A DNA stretch of 64,000 nucleotides. Source: CALAED01 sp036555725. GTDB taxonomy: Bacteria > Actinomycetota > Actinomycetes > Streptosporangiales > Streptosporangiaceae. Shown here one piece after another: positions 49,812 to 58,278 of the stretch; the first letter of the stretch is position 1, and each line of letters starts with the position of its first letter. The notes beneath the pieces are model-generated. The model searched no databases, was not told the DNA's origin, and saw nothing but the letters and a program-made list of their open reading frames with translations. The stretch covers positions 18,752-82,751 of the forward strand of contig DATBKU010000133.1 of NCBI GenBank assembly GCA_036555725.1, in the 5' to 3' direction. The position numbers and the translations under genes were made by a program.

Positions 49812-51365
49812 ATGGACTACGACTACGTCATCGTCGGCGCCGGGTCTGCCGGCTGCGTGCTCGCCAACCGGCTGAGCGAGGATCAGGGCGTCCGGGTCGC
49901 GCTGCTCGAGGCCGGCGGCCCGGACAGCAAGATGGAGATCCGGATGCCGGTCGCCTTCGCGAAGCTGTTCAAGTCGGAGGTGGACTGGAACTTCACTACG
50001 GCCAAGCAGGCCGAGCTGGAGAACAGGGAGCTGTACTGGCCGCGCGGCAAGGTCCTCGGCGGGTCGTCGTCGCTCAACGCCCAGATGTGGGTGCGCGGCC
50101 ATCAGGCCGACTACGACGGCTGGGGGATGTCCGGCTGGTCCTATGAGAACGTGCTGCCGTACTTCCAGCGGGCCGAACGCCGCGACGGCTCGAACGCCGG
50201 CGATGTCTACGGCAGCGGCGGGCCGCTGTGGATCTCCGAGCTGCGCAGCCCCAACCCGGCGACGACGGCGTTTCTCGACGCGTGCGCCGCCGTCGGCCTG
50301 GAACGGCTGGACGAGCTCAACGGCCCGTCGAACGAGGGCTTCTCCCCTACGCCCGTCACCCAGCGCCGCGGCCGCCGGTGGAGCGCGGCCGACGCTTACC
50401 TGCGAGCCGCCGTAAAGCGGCCCAACCTGACGGTCGTCACCGGCGAGCTGGCCCGCCGCGTCATCATCGAGGCCGGCCGCGCGACCGGCGTGGAGTACGG
50501 CGACGGGCTGCGGGCGAATGCGCGCCGCGAGGTGATCTTGGCCGCGGGCGCGATCGGCTCACCGCAGCTGCTCATGCTCTCGGGCATCGGCGACCCCGAG
50601 GTGCTGCGCGCGCTGGACATCGAGCCGGTCGCCGAGCGCCCCGAGGTGGGCCGCAACCTGCAGGACCACCTCGCCGCCGCCGCCATCGTGCACTGCCCCA
50701 AGCCGGTGACGCTCGCCAGCGCGGAGTCGCTCCGCAACCTCGGCCGCTTCCTGCTGTTCAAGAGCGGGCCGCTGACCTCCAACGTCGGCGAGGCGGTCGC
50801 CTTTATCTCGACCGACCCCGACCAGGAGGCGCCCGACATCGAGCTGATCTTCGCGCCGGCGCCGTACATCGAGCACGGCCTGGTCGAGCCGCCGGGCCAC
50901 GGCGTGACGATCGGCGCGGTGCTGCTGCATCCCGAGAGCCGCGGCCGGATCACCCTCGCCGGCACCGACCCGGGCACCGCCCCGCAGATCGATCCCGGCT
51001 ACCTCACGGCCGGCTCGGACCTGCGGCGGCTCATCGCCGGGCTGCGGTTCGCCGAACGGCTGCTCGCCACCGACGCGCTCCGGCCGTACGCCGGCGAGCC
51101 GATGGATCCATGGCCGGGCGAGGTCGACGACGAGACGCTCGCCCGATACGTACGGGAGCGGTCGGAGACGCTCTACCACCCGGTGGGCACCTGCCGGATG
51201 GGCGCCGACGACGACTCCGTCGTGGACCCGACGCTGAAGGTGCGCGGCGTGGAGGGGCTGCGGGTGGCCGACGTGTCGATCATGCCGGTGATCAACCGCG
51301 GGCACACGCACGCCCCCGCGATCATGATCGGCGAGAAGGCCGCCGACCTCATCCGGGCCGTGTAG
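49812..51365 (+). CDS. GMC-family FAD oxidoreductase (choline dehydrogenase-like)
   Basis: 517 residues. Rossmann DYVIVGAGSAGCVLANRLSE at the N-terminus, GMC signature 1 WPRGKVLGGSSSLNA, signature 2 GAIGSPQLLMLSGIG, and the catalytic HPVGTCRMG with NRGHTHAPAIMIGEKAA at the end. It oxidises an alcohol to an aldehyde or ketone; long-chain or polyethylene-glycol-type alcohols are typical of this clade, but the substrate is not evident. GGGAG before ATG 49812. It overlaps the convergent aminotransferase by 17 bp. Confidence 0.93.
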   Translation: MDYDYVIVGAGSAGCVLANRLSEDQGVRVALLEAGGPDSKMEIRMPVAFAKLFKSEVDWNFTTAKQAELENRELYWPRGKVLGGSSSLNAQMWVRGHQADYDGWGMSGWSYENVLPYFQRAERRDGSNAGDVYGSGGPLWISELRSPNPATTAFLDACAAVGLERLDELNGPSNEGFSPTPVTQRRGRRWSAADAYLRAAVKRPNLTVVTGELARRVIIEAGRATGVEYGDGLRANARREVILAAGAIGSPQLLMLSGIGDPEVLRALDIEPVAERPEVGRNLQDHLAAAAIVHCPKPVTLASAESLRNLGRFLLFKSGPLTSNVGEAVAFISTDPDQEAPDIELIFAPAPYIEHGLVEPPGHGVTIGAVLLHPESRGRITLAGTDPGTAPQIDPGYLTAGSDLRRLIAGLRFAERLLATDALRPYAGEPMDPWPGEVDDETLARYVRERSETLYHPVGTCRMGADDDSVVDPTLKVRGVEGLRVADVSIMPVINRGHTHAPAIMIGEKAADLIRAV

Positions 51366-52401
51366 TGCTCGTGAGCGCGTCGAGGGCCATGTCGACGTCG
51401 GCCTCCGTCGTGTAGAGGTGGAAGGAGGCCCGCATCCGGCCGTCGCGGACGGCGGCCCGGACGCCGGCGGCCGCCAGCCGTTCCTCGGCGCCCGGCACGT
51501 CGGCGCTGACGATGGCGCTGTTGCTGGGCGGCAAACCGAGCCCGGCGCGGAACCGGTTGGCGAGCGTCACGTCGTGCGCATGTACGGCGTCGATCCCGAT
51601 CTCGAGCAGCAGCTCCATGGACGGGACCGCCCCCACGTAGGAGAACCAGGCCGGTGACAGGTCGAACCGGCGGGCCGTCGTCGCGAGCCGCAACGGCGGA
51701 CCGTAGTACGAGTCGTGCGGGTCGCCGCCGGCGTACCAGTTGGCCTGCAGCGGGCGGAACCGGTCCCGTACGGCCGGGCTGAAGTAGCCGAACGCGGCGC
51801 CGCGCGGCGCCATCAGCCACTTGTACGCGGCGCACACCAGCACGTCGAAGTGCGACGCGTCGACCGGCAGCCAGCCAACGGCCTGGCTGACGTCGCCGAC
51901 AACAAGGGCGTCGTACGACCGGGCCGCGGCCACGATGTCGTCGACCGCGGCGACCTCGCCGGTGGCCGACTGCACGACGCTGAACGCGACCACGTCCGTA
52001 CGGGCGTCGATCGCCTCGGCCAGCTTGTCCGTCGGCACCGTGTCGACCCGTACGCCCCGGTCGGCGTGGACCAGCCAGGGGAACAGGTTTGACGCGAACT
52101 CGATCTCGGGCACGACCACCCGGGCGCCGGGCGGCAGGGCCGCGGGCACGACCGAGAGCACGCCTGACGCGCTGCCGCCGACCGTGATGTCGTCCGGCGC
52201 GACCCCCACCAGCCGGGCGAACGCGGCCCGGGCCCGGCCGGTCGACAGGTCCCATGTCTCCCACGGCACGGTGCCGCCGCGCCATTCGTCCAGGACGGCG
52301 TGCATGGCCTCCAGCGTGGGCCGCGGCGGCAGCCCGTAGCTCGCGGTGTTGAGCCAGCCAGGCTCCGGGTCCCATAGCCCTACGGCTTCCCTGATCAGCA
52401 C
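51349..52401 (-). CDS. Class V aminotransferase-fold PLP protein
   Basis: 350 residues from GTG 52401. WLNTASYGLPPRPTLEAM at the start, GGSASGVLSVVPAALPPG, GDVSQAVGWLPVD and the PLP lysine in CAAYKWLMAPRGAAFGYFSP. The family includes cysteine desulfurase-like, EgtE-like and isopenicillin N-epimerase-like enzymes; this one lacks features that would select one. It is followed upstream by the S1P-lyase-like gene on the same strand (57-bp gap), a likely operon of two PLP enzymes. Confidence 0.85.
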   Translation of the reverse strand: MLIREAVGLWDPEPGWLNTASYGLPPRPTLEAMHAVLDEWRGGTVPWETWDLSTGRARAAFARLVGVAPDDITVGGSASGVLSVVPAALPPGARVVVPEIEFASNLFPWLVHADRGVRVDTVPTDKLAEAIDARTDVVAFSVVQSATGEVAAVDDIVAAARSYDALVVGDVSQAVGWLPVDASHFDVLVCAAYKWLMAPRGAAFGYFSPAVRDRFRPLQANWYAGGDPHDSYYGPPLRLATTARRFDLSPAWFSYVGAVPSMELLLEIGIDAVHAHDVTLANRFRAGLGLPPSNSAIVSADVPGAEERLAAAGVRAAVRDGRMRASFHLYTTEADVDMALDALTSTTRPG

Positions 52402-52458
52402 ACCGCCCAGGCTAATCGTGTCTCGCCGGTCTGCCGCGGGTGGCACCCGCCCCGGCCG

Positions 52459-53922
52459 TTAGATCGTGAACAGGCGTCCGACGAACTCCGCCAGCAGCCG
52501 TTCCTTGAGCTTCGGCGGCATTGCGTCCAGCAGGGCCAGCACCGGCGCCATCCGGGTCGGCAGCACGGCGCCGCCGGAGCCGTCCGAGCCGAGCCCGACG
52601 AACGCGAAGATCTGCTCGATGTCGGCCGGGGTGAGCTCGTCGGGCCGGAGCGAGGCGGCCAGCTCGGCCAGCGCCGGATCGACCTCGATCGGCGGCAGTG
52701 ACCGGGCCGCTGTCACCGACTCCTCCAGCGCGGCGGCCAGCTCGGTCACCCGCGGCAGCGTCGCCGGCGTGACCGTCAGGTGCAGGTTGGCGGGCAGGCC
52801 CCCGTACGACAGCTGCGGCTGTACGTACCAGCCCCGCATCCGCATCTCGTCGGCCACGTGCAGGACGTCGACCCCGTCCTGCTCCGAGGCGGGGGCGACC
52901 GCGAGCAGGCTGGCGCGCGGCCGGCCGAGCACCCGTAGCCCGGGCACGCCGTGCTGGATGGCCTGCCGCACGGCGTCCGTGGCATCGCGGGTCTGGCGGG
53001 CGAGCTCCAGGTAGCCGTCGTCGCCGAGCCGGCGTAGCACCGCCCACGCGGCGGCGAGCAGCCCGGCCGACTTGCTGCCCTGCACTGTCGGGTTGACCAC
53101 CGGATAGCCGGGCCAGGCCGCCCACGCGAAGTACTGGTGCCGGCGCAGCTCGCTGTCGCGATACAGCACCACGGAGGCGCCCTTGTCGGCGAAGCCGTAC
53201 TTGTGCAAGTCGACCGAAATCGACGTGACGCCGGGCACCGACAGGTCGAACGGCGGGACGCTCTCGCCGAGCCGCCGCAGATATGGCAGATACATCCCGC
53301 CGATGCAGGCGTCGACATGGCAGGGCACCTCTTGTTCGCGGGCCACGTCGGCGATCTCGGCGACCGGGTCCAGCACGCCGTGGGCGTACGACGGCGCGGA
53401 CGCCACGACGAGGGCCGTCCGCTCGTCGATCGCGCCGGCGTAGTCCTCCGGGTCCGGACGGAAGGTGGACGGGTTGACCGGCAACGTCACCGCCTCCACG
53501 CCGAGGTAATGGGCGGCCTTGTGGAAGGCGGCGTGCGCGGTCACCGGCAGCACCATCCTCGGCCGGGGCGACGTGTTCGCCGCGAGATGGCGGTCGCGGG
53601 CGGCCTTGACGGCGAGCAGGATGCTCTCCGTGCCACCGCTGGTGAAGGTGCCCCGAGTGGACTCGTCGCCATCGAGCAGCCGCGCGACGAACCGTACGAC
53701 ATCGTTCTCCAGCCGTACGACGCTCGGGAACGCCGTCATGTCGAGGCCGTTCACCGTGGCGAAGGTGGCATACGCCCGCGCGGCGAGCTCGTCGAGGCCT
53801 GCGACGCCGGCCTCGTAGACGTACGCGAGCGTGTGCCCGCCGCGCGTCGGCAGATCGCCTTTGCGCAGGTCGGCCAGCTCGCCGAGGATCCACTCGCTCG
53901 ATGCTTCTGACATGCCGGACAT
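52459..53922 (-). CDS. PLP-dependent decarboxylase, sphingosine-1-phosphate lyase-like
   Basis: 487 residues, group II decarboxylase fold. FTSGGTESILLAVKAARDR (about 93-111), HVDACIGGMYLPY with D204, and SVDLHKYGFADKGASVVLYR with PLP lysine K241 after H240. The HKYGFADKG and HVDACIGG motifs match sphingosine-1-phosphate lyases rather than glutamate or DOPA decarboxylases. The lyase reaction gives a fatty aldehyde and phosphoethanolamine; in an actinomycete the substrate may be another amino alcohol phosphate. ATG 53922 (ATG 53913 nearby). It is divergent from FadD. Confidence 0.85.
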   Translation of the reverse strand: MSGMSEASSEWILGELADLRKGDLPTRGGHTLAYVYEAGVAGLDELAARAYATFATVNGLDMTAFPSVVRLENDVVRFVARLLDGDESTRGTFTSGGTESILLAVKAARDRHLAANTSPRPRMVLPVTAHAAFHKAAHYLGVEAVTLPVNPSTFRPDPEDYAGAIDERTALVVASAPSYAHGVLDPVAEIADVAREQEVPCHVDACIGGMYLPYLRRLGESVPPFDLSVPGVTSISVDLHKYGFADKGASVVLYRDSELRRHQYFAWAAWPGYPVVNPTVQGSKSAGLLAAAWAVLRRLGDDGYLELARQTRDATDAVRQAIQHGVPGLRVLGRPRASLLAVAPASEQDGVDVLHVADEMRMRGWYVQPQLSYGGLPANLHLTVTPATLPRVTELAAALEESVTAARSLPPIEVDPALAELAASLRPDELTPADIEQIFAFVGLGSDGSGGAVLPTRMAPVLALLDAMPPKLKERLLAEFVGRLFTI

Positions 53923-54179
53923 CAGATCACGACTTCCGGGGGAATGTGCGCCCGTCCCACCCGGATCGGCCTCGATTGTCCCGATTCGATCTCTCTAGTG
54001 AGGAGTGTCTCGTTGATTGCGAAACAATGCCGGATTCCTGCCCCGGCCTGCACGAATGTGCGTCTCCGCCAGGGAGCTGGCCAGCGCAAATGTGTGCGCA
54101 GTGTAAGCGGAGATGCGAAAATTGTGGCGATTGGCGGCGTGACGGAGTACAACTAACCGGATGCGGAGGTACGGATTCT

Positions 54180-54203
54180 CCGGGAACTTCTTGGGGTTCC
54201 CGG
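54180..54203 (+). promoter_or_regulatory. 8-bp hairpin in the FadD leader next to the ribosome binding site
   Basis: Perfect stem CCGGGAAC/GTTCCCGG with an 8-nt loop (TTCTTGGG), ending four bases before GGAGGG. It could modulate translation; no riboswitch family is recognised. Confidence 0.5.
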
Positions 54204-54219
54204 CGCGGAGGGCTGACGA

Positions 54220-55962
54220 ATGAGCGAGCCCTACGACAACCGGCCATGGCTTCGGTTCTACCCCGCAGGTGTGCCCGCAGGCGTCGAAATCCCCGACGTT
54301 CCGCTCACTCACCTGCTCGACGAGGCCGCCGGCCGCTTCCCCAGGCGCCGTGCGCTGGTGTTCTTCGGCCGCGCGATGCGATACAAGCGGCTGGTCAAGG
54401 CCGTCGACCGCTTCGCCGGGGCGCTGCGCAGCCTCGGCGTGCACAAGGGCGACCGGGTGGCGCTGGTGCTGCCGAACTGCCCACAGCAGGTCATCGCGTT
54501 CTACGGCACGCTGCGGCGCGGCGCGGTGGTCGTCATGAACAACCCGCTCTACACCGCCCCCGAGCTGCACCACCAGCTCACCGACTCGGGCGCGCGGGTC
54601 GTGGTCGTGCTGGACAAGATGTACGAGACGTTGGTCGAGGCGCTGCCCGGCACGCACGTCGAACACGTCATGGTGACGTCTTTGCCCGAGTACCTTCCCC
54701 TGTCGAAGCGGCTGGCGCTCAAGCTGCCGCTGGCGAAGGTACGGGAGTTGCGCGCCGAGCTGAGCACGCCGGTCCCGGAGGACGCCGACGTGATCCGGCT
54801 CCGTGAGATACTGCGCAGCGCGCGGGGCCGGCACCGGCAGATCCCGGTCGACCCGCGGTACGACCTGGCCTGTCTGCAGTACACCGGCGGCACGACCGGA
54901 CGCCCCAAGGGCGCGATGCTGACGCACCGCAACCTGGTCGCCAACGCATACCAGACGGCGGCGTTCGACCCGCACATCCGGCCCGGGCGCGAGGTGTCGC
55001 TGGCGGTGCTGCCGCTGTTCCACGTCTTCGGGCTGACGATGTGCCTGACCTGCAACATGCTGGTCGGCGGGACGGTGGTGCTGATCCCCAAGTTCGACCT
55101 CGAGCTCGTGCTGTCGGCCACGAAGCGCTGGCGGCCGACGATCTTCCCCGGGGTGCCGCCGATCTACCAGCAGATCGCCGAGCACCCCAAGGCGCACAAG
55201 TCCGGGATGGGGTCGGTCCGGACGTGCGTGTCCGGGGCGATGAAGCTGCCGCGCGAGACGGTCGACGCGGTCCGGCGTGCCACCGGCGCCCACGTCATCC
55301 AGGGGTACGGCCTGACCGAGACCTCCCCCGTCGTGATGGCCAACCCGCTGGACGGCAATGCCCGGCACATCTCGGTCGGCATCCCGCTGCCCAGCACCGA
55401 CGCCCGCGTGGTCGACGAGAACGACCCGATGAAGACGGTGCCGGTCGGCATGGCCGGCGAGCTGATCATCCGCGGGCCGCAGGTCTTCGAGGGCTACTGG
55501 CGACAGCCCAACGAGACGGCCGAGGTACTGCGGAACGGCTGGATCCGTACCGGGGACATCGGCCTGATGAGCCCGGACGGCTTCTTCACGCTGATCGACC
55601 GCAAGCGCGATGTGATCATCGTCGACGGCCTGAACGTCTACCCGTCCGAGGTCGAGGCGCAGCTGTGCCAGCACCCGGGCGTGCTCGACGCGGCCGTGGT
55701 CGGCGTCCCGGACCCGCGACACGGTGAGGCGATCAAGGCGTTCGTCATTCCGCAGCCCGGCATGCCCCCGCCCAGGCCGCAGGAGCTCGTCGAGCTGTGC
55801 ATGCAGGGCCTCACCAGGTACAAGGTGCCGCGGTATATCGAGTTCCGTTCCGAGCTGCCCCGCAACATGCTCGGCAAGGTGCTCCGCCGCGTCCTGCGCG
55901 ACGAGGCCACCGCTCGCCTGCAACAACAAGACTCCGCCCCGGCCCGCCCGCACGGCACCTAA
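54220..55962 (+). CDS. Long-chain acyl-CoA ligase (FadD-like)
   Basis: 580 residues of the ANL superfamily. LQYTGGTTGRPKGAMLTHRN (P-loop), VIQGYGLTETSPV, GWIRTGDIGLMSPDG, DRKRDVIIVDGLNV and the C-terminal GKVLRRVLRDE with the catalytic lysine. The size and the long N-terminal domain with PLFHVFGLTM fit long-chain fatty acid activation. GGAGGG precedes ATG 54220. It is divergent from the S1P-lyase-like gene across 297 bp, which also holds the leader hairpin. Confidence 0.94.
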   Translation: MSEPYDNRPWLRFYPAGVPAGVEIPDVPLTHLLDEAAGRFPRRRALVFFGRAMRYKRLVKAVDRFAGALRSLGVHKGDRVALVLPNCPQQVIAFYGTLRRGAVVVMNNPLYTAPELHHQLTDSGARVVVVLDKMYETLVEALPGTHVEHVMVTSLPEYLPLSKRLALKLPLAKVRELRAELSTPVPEDADVIRLREILRSARGRHRQIPVDPRYDLACLQYTGGTTGRPKGAMLTHRNLVANAYQTAAFDPHIRPGREVSLAVLPLFHVFGLTMCLTCNMLVGGTVVLIPKFDLELVLSATKRWRPTIFPGVPPIYQQIAEHPKAHKSGMGSVRTCVSGAMKLPRETVDAVRRATGAHVIQGYGLTETSPVVMANPLDGNARHISVGIPLPSTDARVVDENDPMKTVPVGMAGELIIRGPQVFEGYWRQPNETAEVLRNGWIRTGDIGLMSPDGFFTLIDRKRDVIIVDGLNVYPSEVEAQLCQHPGVLDAAVVGVPDPRHGEAIKAFVIPQPGMPPPRPQELVELCMQGLTRYKVPRYIEFRSELPRNMLGKVLRRVLRDEATARLQQQDSAPARPHGT

Positions 55963-55992
55963 CCGCAGCGGCGCGCGCGGGCCCGGGGGTCA

Positions 55993-58203
55993 TCACGGCG
56001 TCGAGTGTTCGGCGTCGATACGGCGAAGAGCCGCCCGTACGACGGCGGGGTCGGTGGTCGCCCAGAACGGCGGGAGCGAGGACTTCAGGAATCCGCCGTA
56101 GCGGGCGGTGGCCAGCCGCGGATCCAGGACGGCGACCACGCCGCGGTCGTCCATGGTGCGCAGCAGCCGGCCCGATCCCTGGGCGAGCAGCAGCGCCGCG
56201 TGCGTCGCGGCCACCGCCATGAACCCGTTGCCGCCCCGCGCCGCCACCGCACGCTGCCGGGCCGAGGCGATCGGGTCGTCCGGACGCGGAAACGGGATCC
56301 GGTCCATGACGACCAACTGCAGCGCCGACCCCGGCACGTCGACCCCCTGCCACAGCGACAGGGTGCCGAACAGGCAGCTCCGCTCGTCCTCGGCGAACCG
56401 CTTGACCAGCAGCGACGTCGAGTCATCGCCCTGGCAGAGCACGTCGGGGCCGATCCGGTCGCGCAGCTCCCCGGCCGCCTGCCTGGCCGCCCGCATCGAC
56501 GAGAAGAGGCCCAGGGTACGCCCGCCCGCCGCCTCGACCAGCTCCTCGATCTCGGTCAGGTACTCCGGCGGCAGCCCGTCGCGGCCGGGCGGCGGCAGAT
56601 GCCTGGCCACGTACAGGATCCCGGCCTTCGGGTGATCGAAGGGCGAGCCCACGTCAGTTCCCGACCACGCGAGCTCGTCGGCCTCGGCCTCCCCCGCGGC
56701 GTCCGCGTCCGCACCGCGTGCCGGCCGGGTGGCGGCGGACGCTTCCGGAGAGCCACCAGCCGCACGGCCCGTACGCTCGCCGAGCGGCGGCAGCCCCCAT
56801 TGGCGGGCGAGCGGTTCGAAGGAGCCGCCGAGCGTCAAGGTGGCCGAGGTGAGCACGGTCGTCCGGGTGCTGAACAGGCTGGCCCGCAGCAGCCCGCCGA
56901 CCGTGATCGGCGCGACGTGCAGGGTGGGTGGCCATCGACGGTCTTCGCTGTGGCGCTTGGCCAGCCATACCACGTCGTACCGGGCCGAGATCTCGGGCTT
57001 GAAAGCGCCGAGCAGCCGTACGGCCGTGTTGTGCAGATCCTCGACGCTGGACCGGGCTGCCTTGCGCGCCGCGGCGTCGCCGGGCTCGCCTGCGGCGCCG
57101 TCCCTGGGCTCCGGGCCGAGCGCGGTCACGCAAGCGTGCGCGGCGTCGCGGAGCGCGGCGAGGGTATTGCCCAGCGGCGCGGAGAGCACGTCCATCCGGC
57201 CCGCCGGAAGATCGTCGAGCAGCACGCCCAGCGTCTCCCCCGCCTCCTTGAGGCGGTCCGCCATGTCATCGGCGACGAGCCGGCCGCAGCGCCGCGCCGC
57301 GGTTTCGACGGCCGCGGCGCTGAGGTCGTTGGTGGCCACCGACGTGACCCGGTCGACGAGATCATGGGCCTCGTCGACGATCACCACGTCGTGCTCGGGC
57401 AGCACCTGGTACTCCTCCAGCGCGTCGATCGCCAGGAGTGCGTGGTTGGTGACGACGATGTGCGCCTCGCCCGCCTGGGCGCGCGCCAGCTCGGCGAAGC
57501 ACTCCGTGCCGTACGGGCAGCGCTGGGCGCCCAGGCACTCCTTGGCGGTGACGGACACCTGCCGCCAGGCATGCTCGCTCACCCCCGGCACCAGCTCGTC
57601 GCGGTCGCCGGTCTTGGTCGCCTCCGCCCAGTCGTACAGCCGCTGCACCTGGCGGCCCATCGCCGACAGCTGCTGCGGGTCGAACAGGCCGTCCTCCGGG
57701 TCGTCGACCGCGCCGACGCGCACCCGGTGCAGGCACACGTAGTTGCGGCGGCCCTTCAGGATGGCGAAGCGCAGCTCCTGGCCGAGCAACGGCTCCAGCG
57801 CCTGGGCGAGCCGGGGCAGGTCCCGGTCGACCAGCTGGCGTTGCAGCGCGATCGTCGCGGTGGACACGACCACCGTGGTCCGCTCGGCGACGGCGTGCCG
57901 GACGGCGGGCACCAGGTACGCGAGGGACTTGCCGGTGCCGGTACCGGCCTGGACGGCGAGGTGCTCGCCGTCGGCGATGGCCCGCTCGACCCCCTCGGCC
58001 ATCGCGACCTGACCGGACCGCTCCGTACCGCCGATCGCCGCGACCGCCGCCGCCAGCAGCGTGCCCACGCCGGGAAGCTCGGCGTCATCGGCAGGCTCGG
58101 CGTCGGGCGAGAGCTCGGCCTCATCGGCAGGCTCGGCGTCGGGCGAGAGCTCGGCGTCATCGGATTCGGCGGGCTCCGAGGTCTCCAGTTCACCGGCGGT
58201 CAC
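55993..58203 (-). CDS. dinG: ATP-dependent DNA helicase, DinG/XPD-like
   Basis: 736 residues from GTG 58203; ATG 58260 is in frame but has rare codons between. Walker A AGTGTGKSLAYLVP, VSTATIALQRQL, the iron-sulfur cysteine set (NYVCLH, ECLGAQRCPYGTECF), DEAH box VIVDEAHDLVD, SATLTLGGSF, and C-terminal motifs FGTLSLWQGVDVPG and QGSGRLLRTMDDRG. It unwinds DNA with 5' overhangs and R-loops. The N-terminal acidic linker has a 36-bp repeat. No SOS box was seen upstream despite the dinG name. Confidence 0.94.
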   Translation of the reverse strand: MTAGELETSEPAESDDAELSPDAEPADEAELSPDAEPADDAELPGVGTLLAAAVAAIGGTERSGQVAMAEGVERAIADGEHLAVQAGTGTGKSLAYLVPAVRHAVAERTTVVVSTATIALQRQLVDRDLPRLAQALEPLLGQELRFAILKGRRNYVCLHRVRVGAVDDPEDGLFDPQQLSAMGRQVQRLYDWAEATKTGDRDELVPGVSEHAWRQVSVTAKECLGAQRCPYGTECFAELARAQAGEAHIVVTNHALLAIDALEEYQVLPEHDVVIVDEAHDLVDRVTSVATNDLSAAAVETAARRCGRLVADDMADRLKEAGETLGVLLDDLPAGRMDVLSAPLGNTLAALRDAAHACVTALGPEPRDGAAGEPGDAAARKAARSSVEDLHNTAVRLLGAFKPEISARYDVVWLAKRHSEDRRWPPTLHVAPITVGGLLRASLFSTRTTVLTSATLTLGGSFEPLARQWGLPPLGERTGRAAGGSPEASAATRPARGADADAAGEAEADELAWSGTDVGSPFDHPKAGILYVARHLPPPGRDGLPPEYLTEIEELVEAAGGRTLGLFSSMRAARQAAGELRDRIGPDVLCQGDDSTSLLVKRFAEDERSCLFGTLSLWQGVDVPGSALQLVVMDRIPFPRPDDPIASARQRAVAARGGNGFMAVAATHAALLLAQGSGRLLRTMDDRGVVAVLDPRLATARYGGFLKSSLPPFWATTDPAVVRAALRRIDAEHSTP
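58078..58163. repeat. 36-bp tandem repeat in the dinG N-terminus
   Basis: Two complete units (58078-58113, 58114-58149, one mismatch) and a partial third, in frame, encoding repeated acidic AELSPDAEPADD dodecapeptides. Confidence 0.85.
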
Positions 58204-58278
58204 GTCTGGAAACGCTACCCCGCCCACCCTCCGTGACGGACCTCTCTTCCCATTGATCATCCAACCTCGCTTGACCGA

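Noticed and set aside
56005..58236. 743-codon frame antisense to dinG
   Set aside because: DinG carries Walker A, DEAH and Fe-S cysteines; the antisense translation has none of any family.
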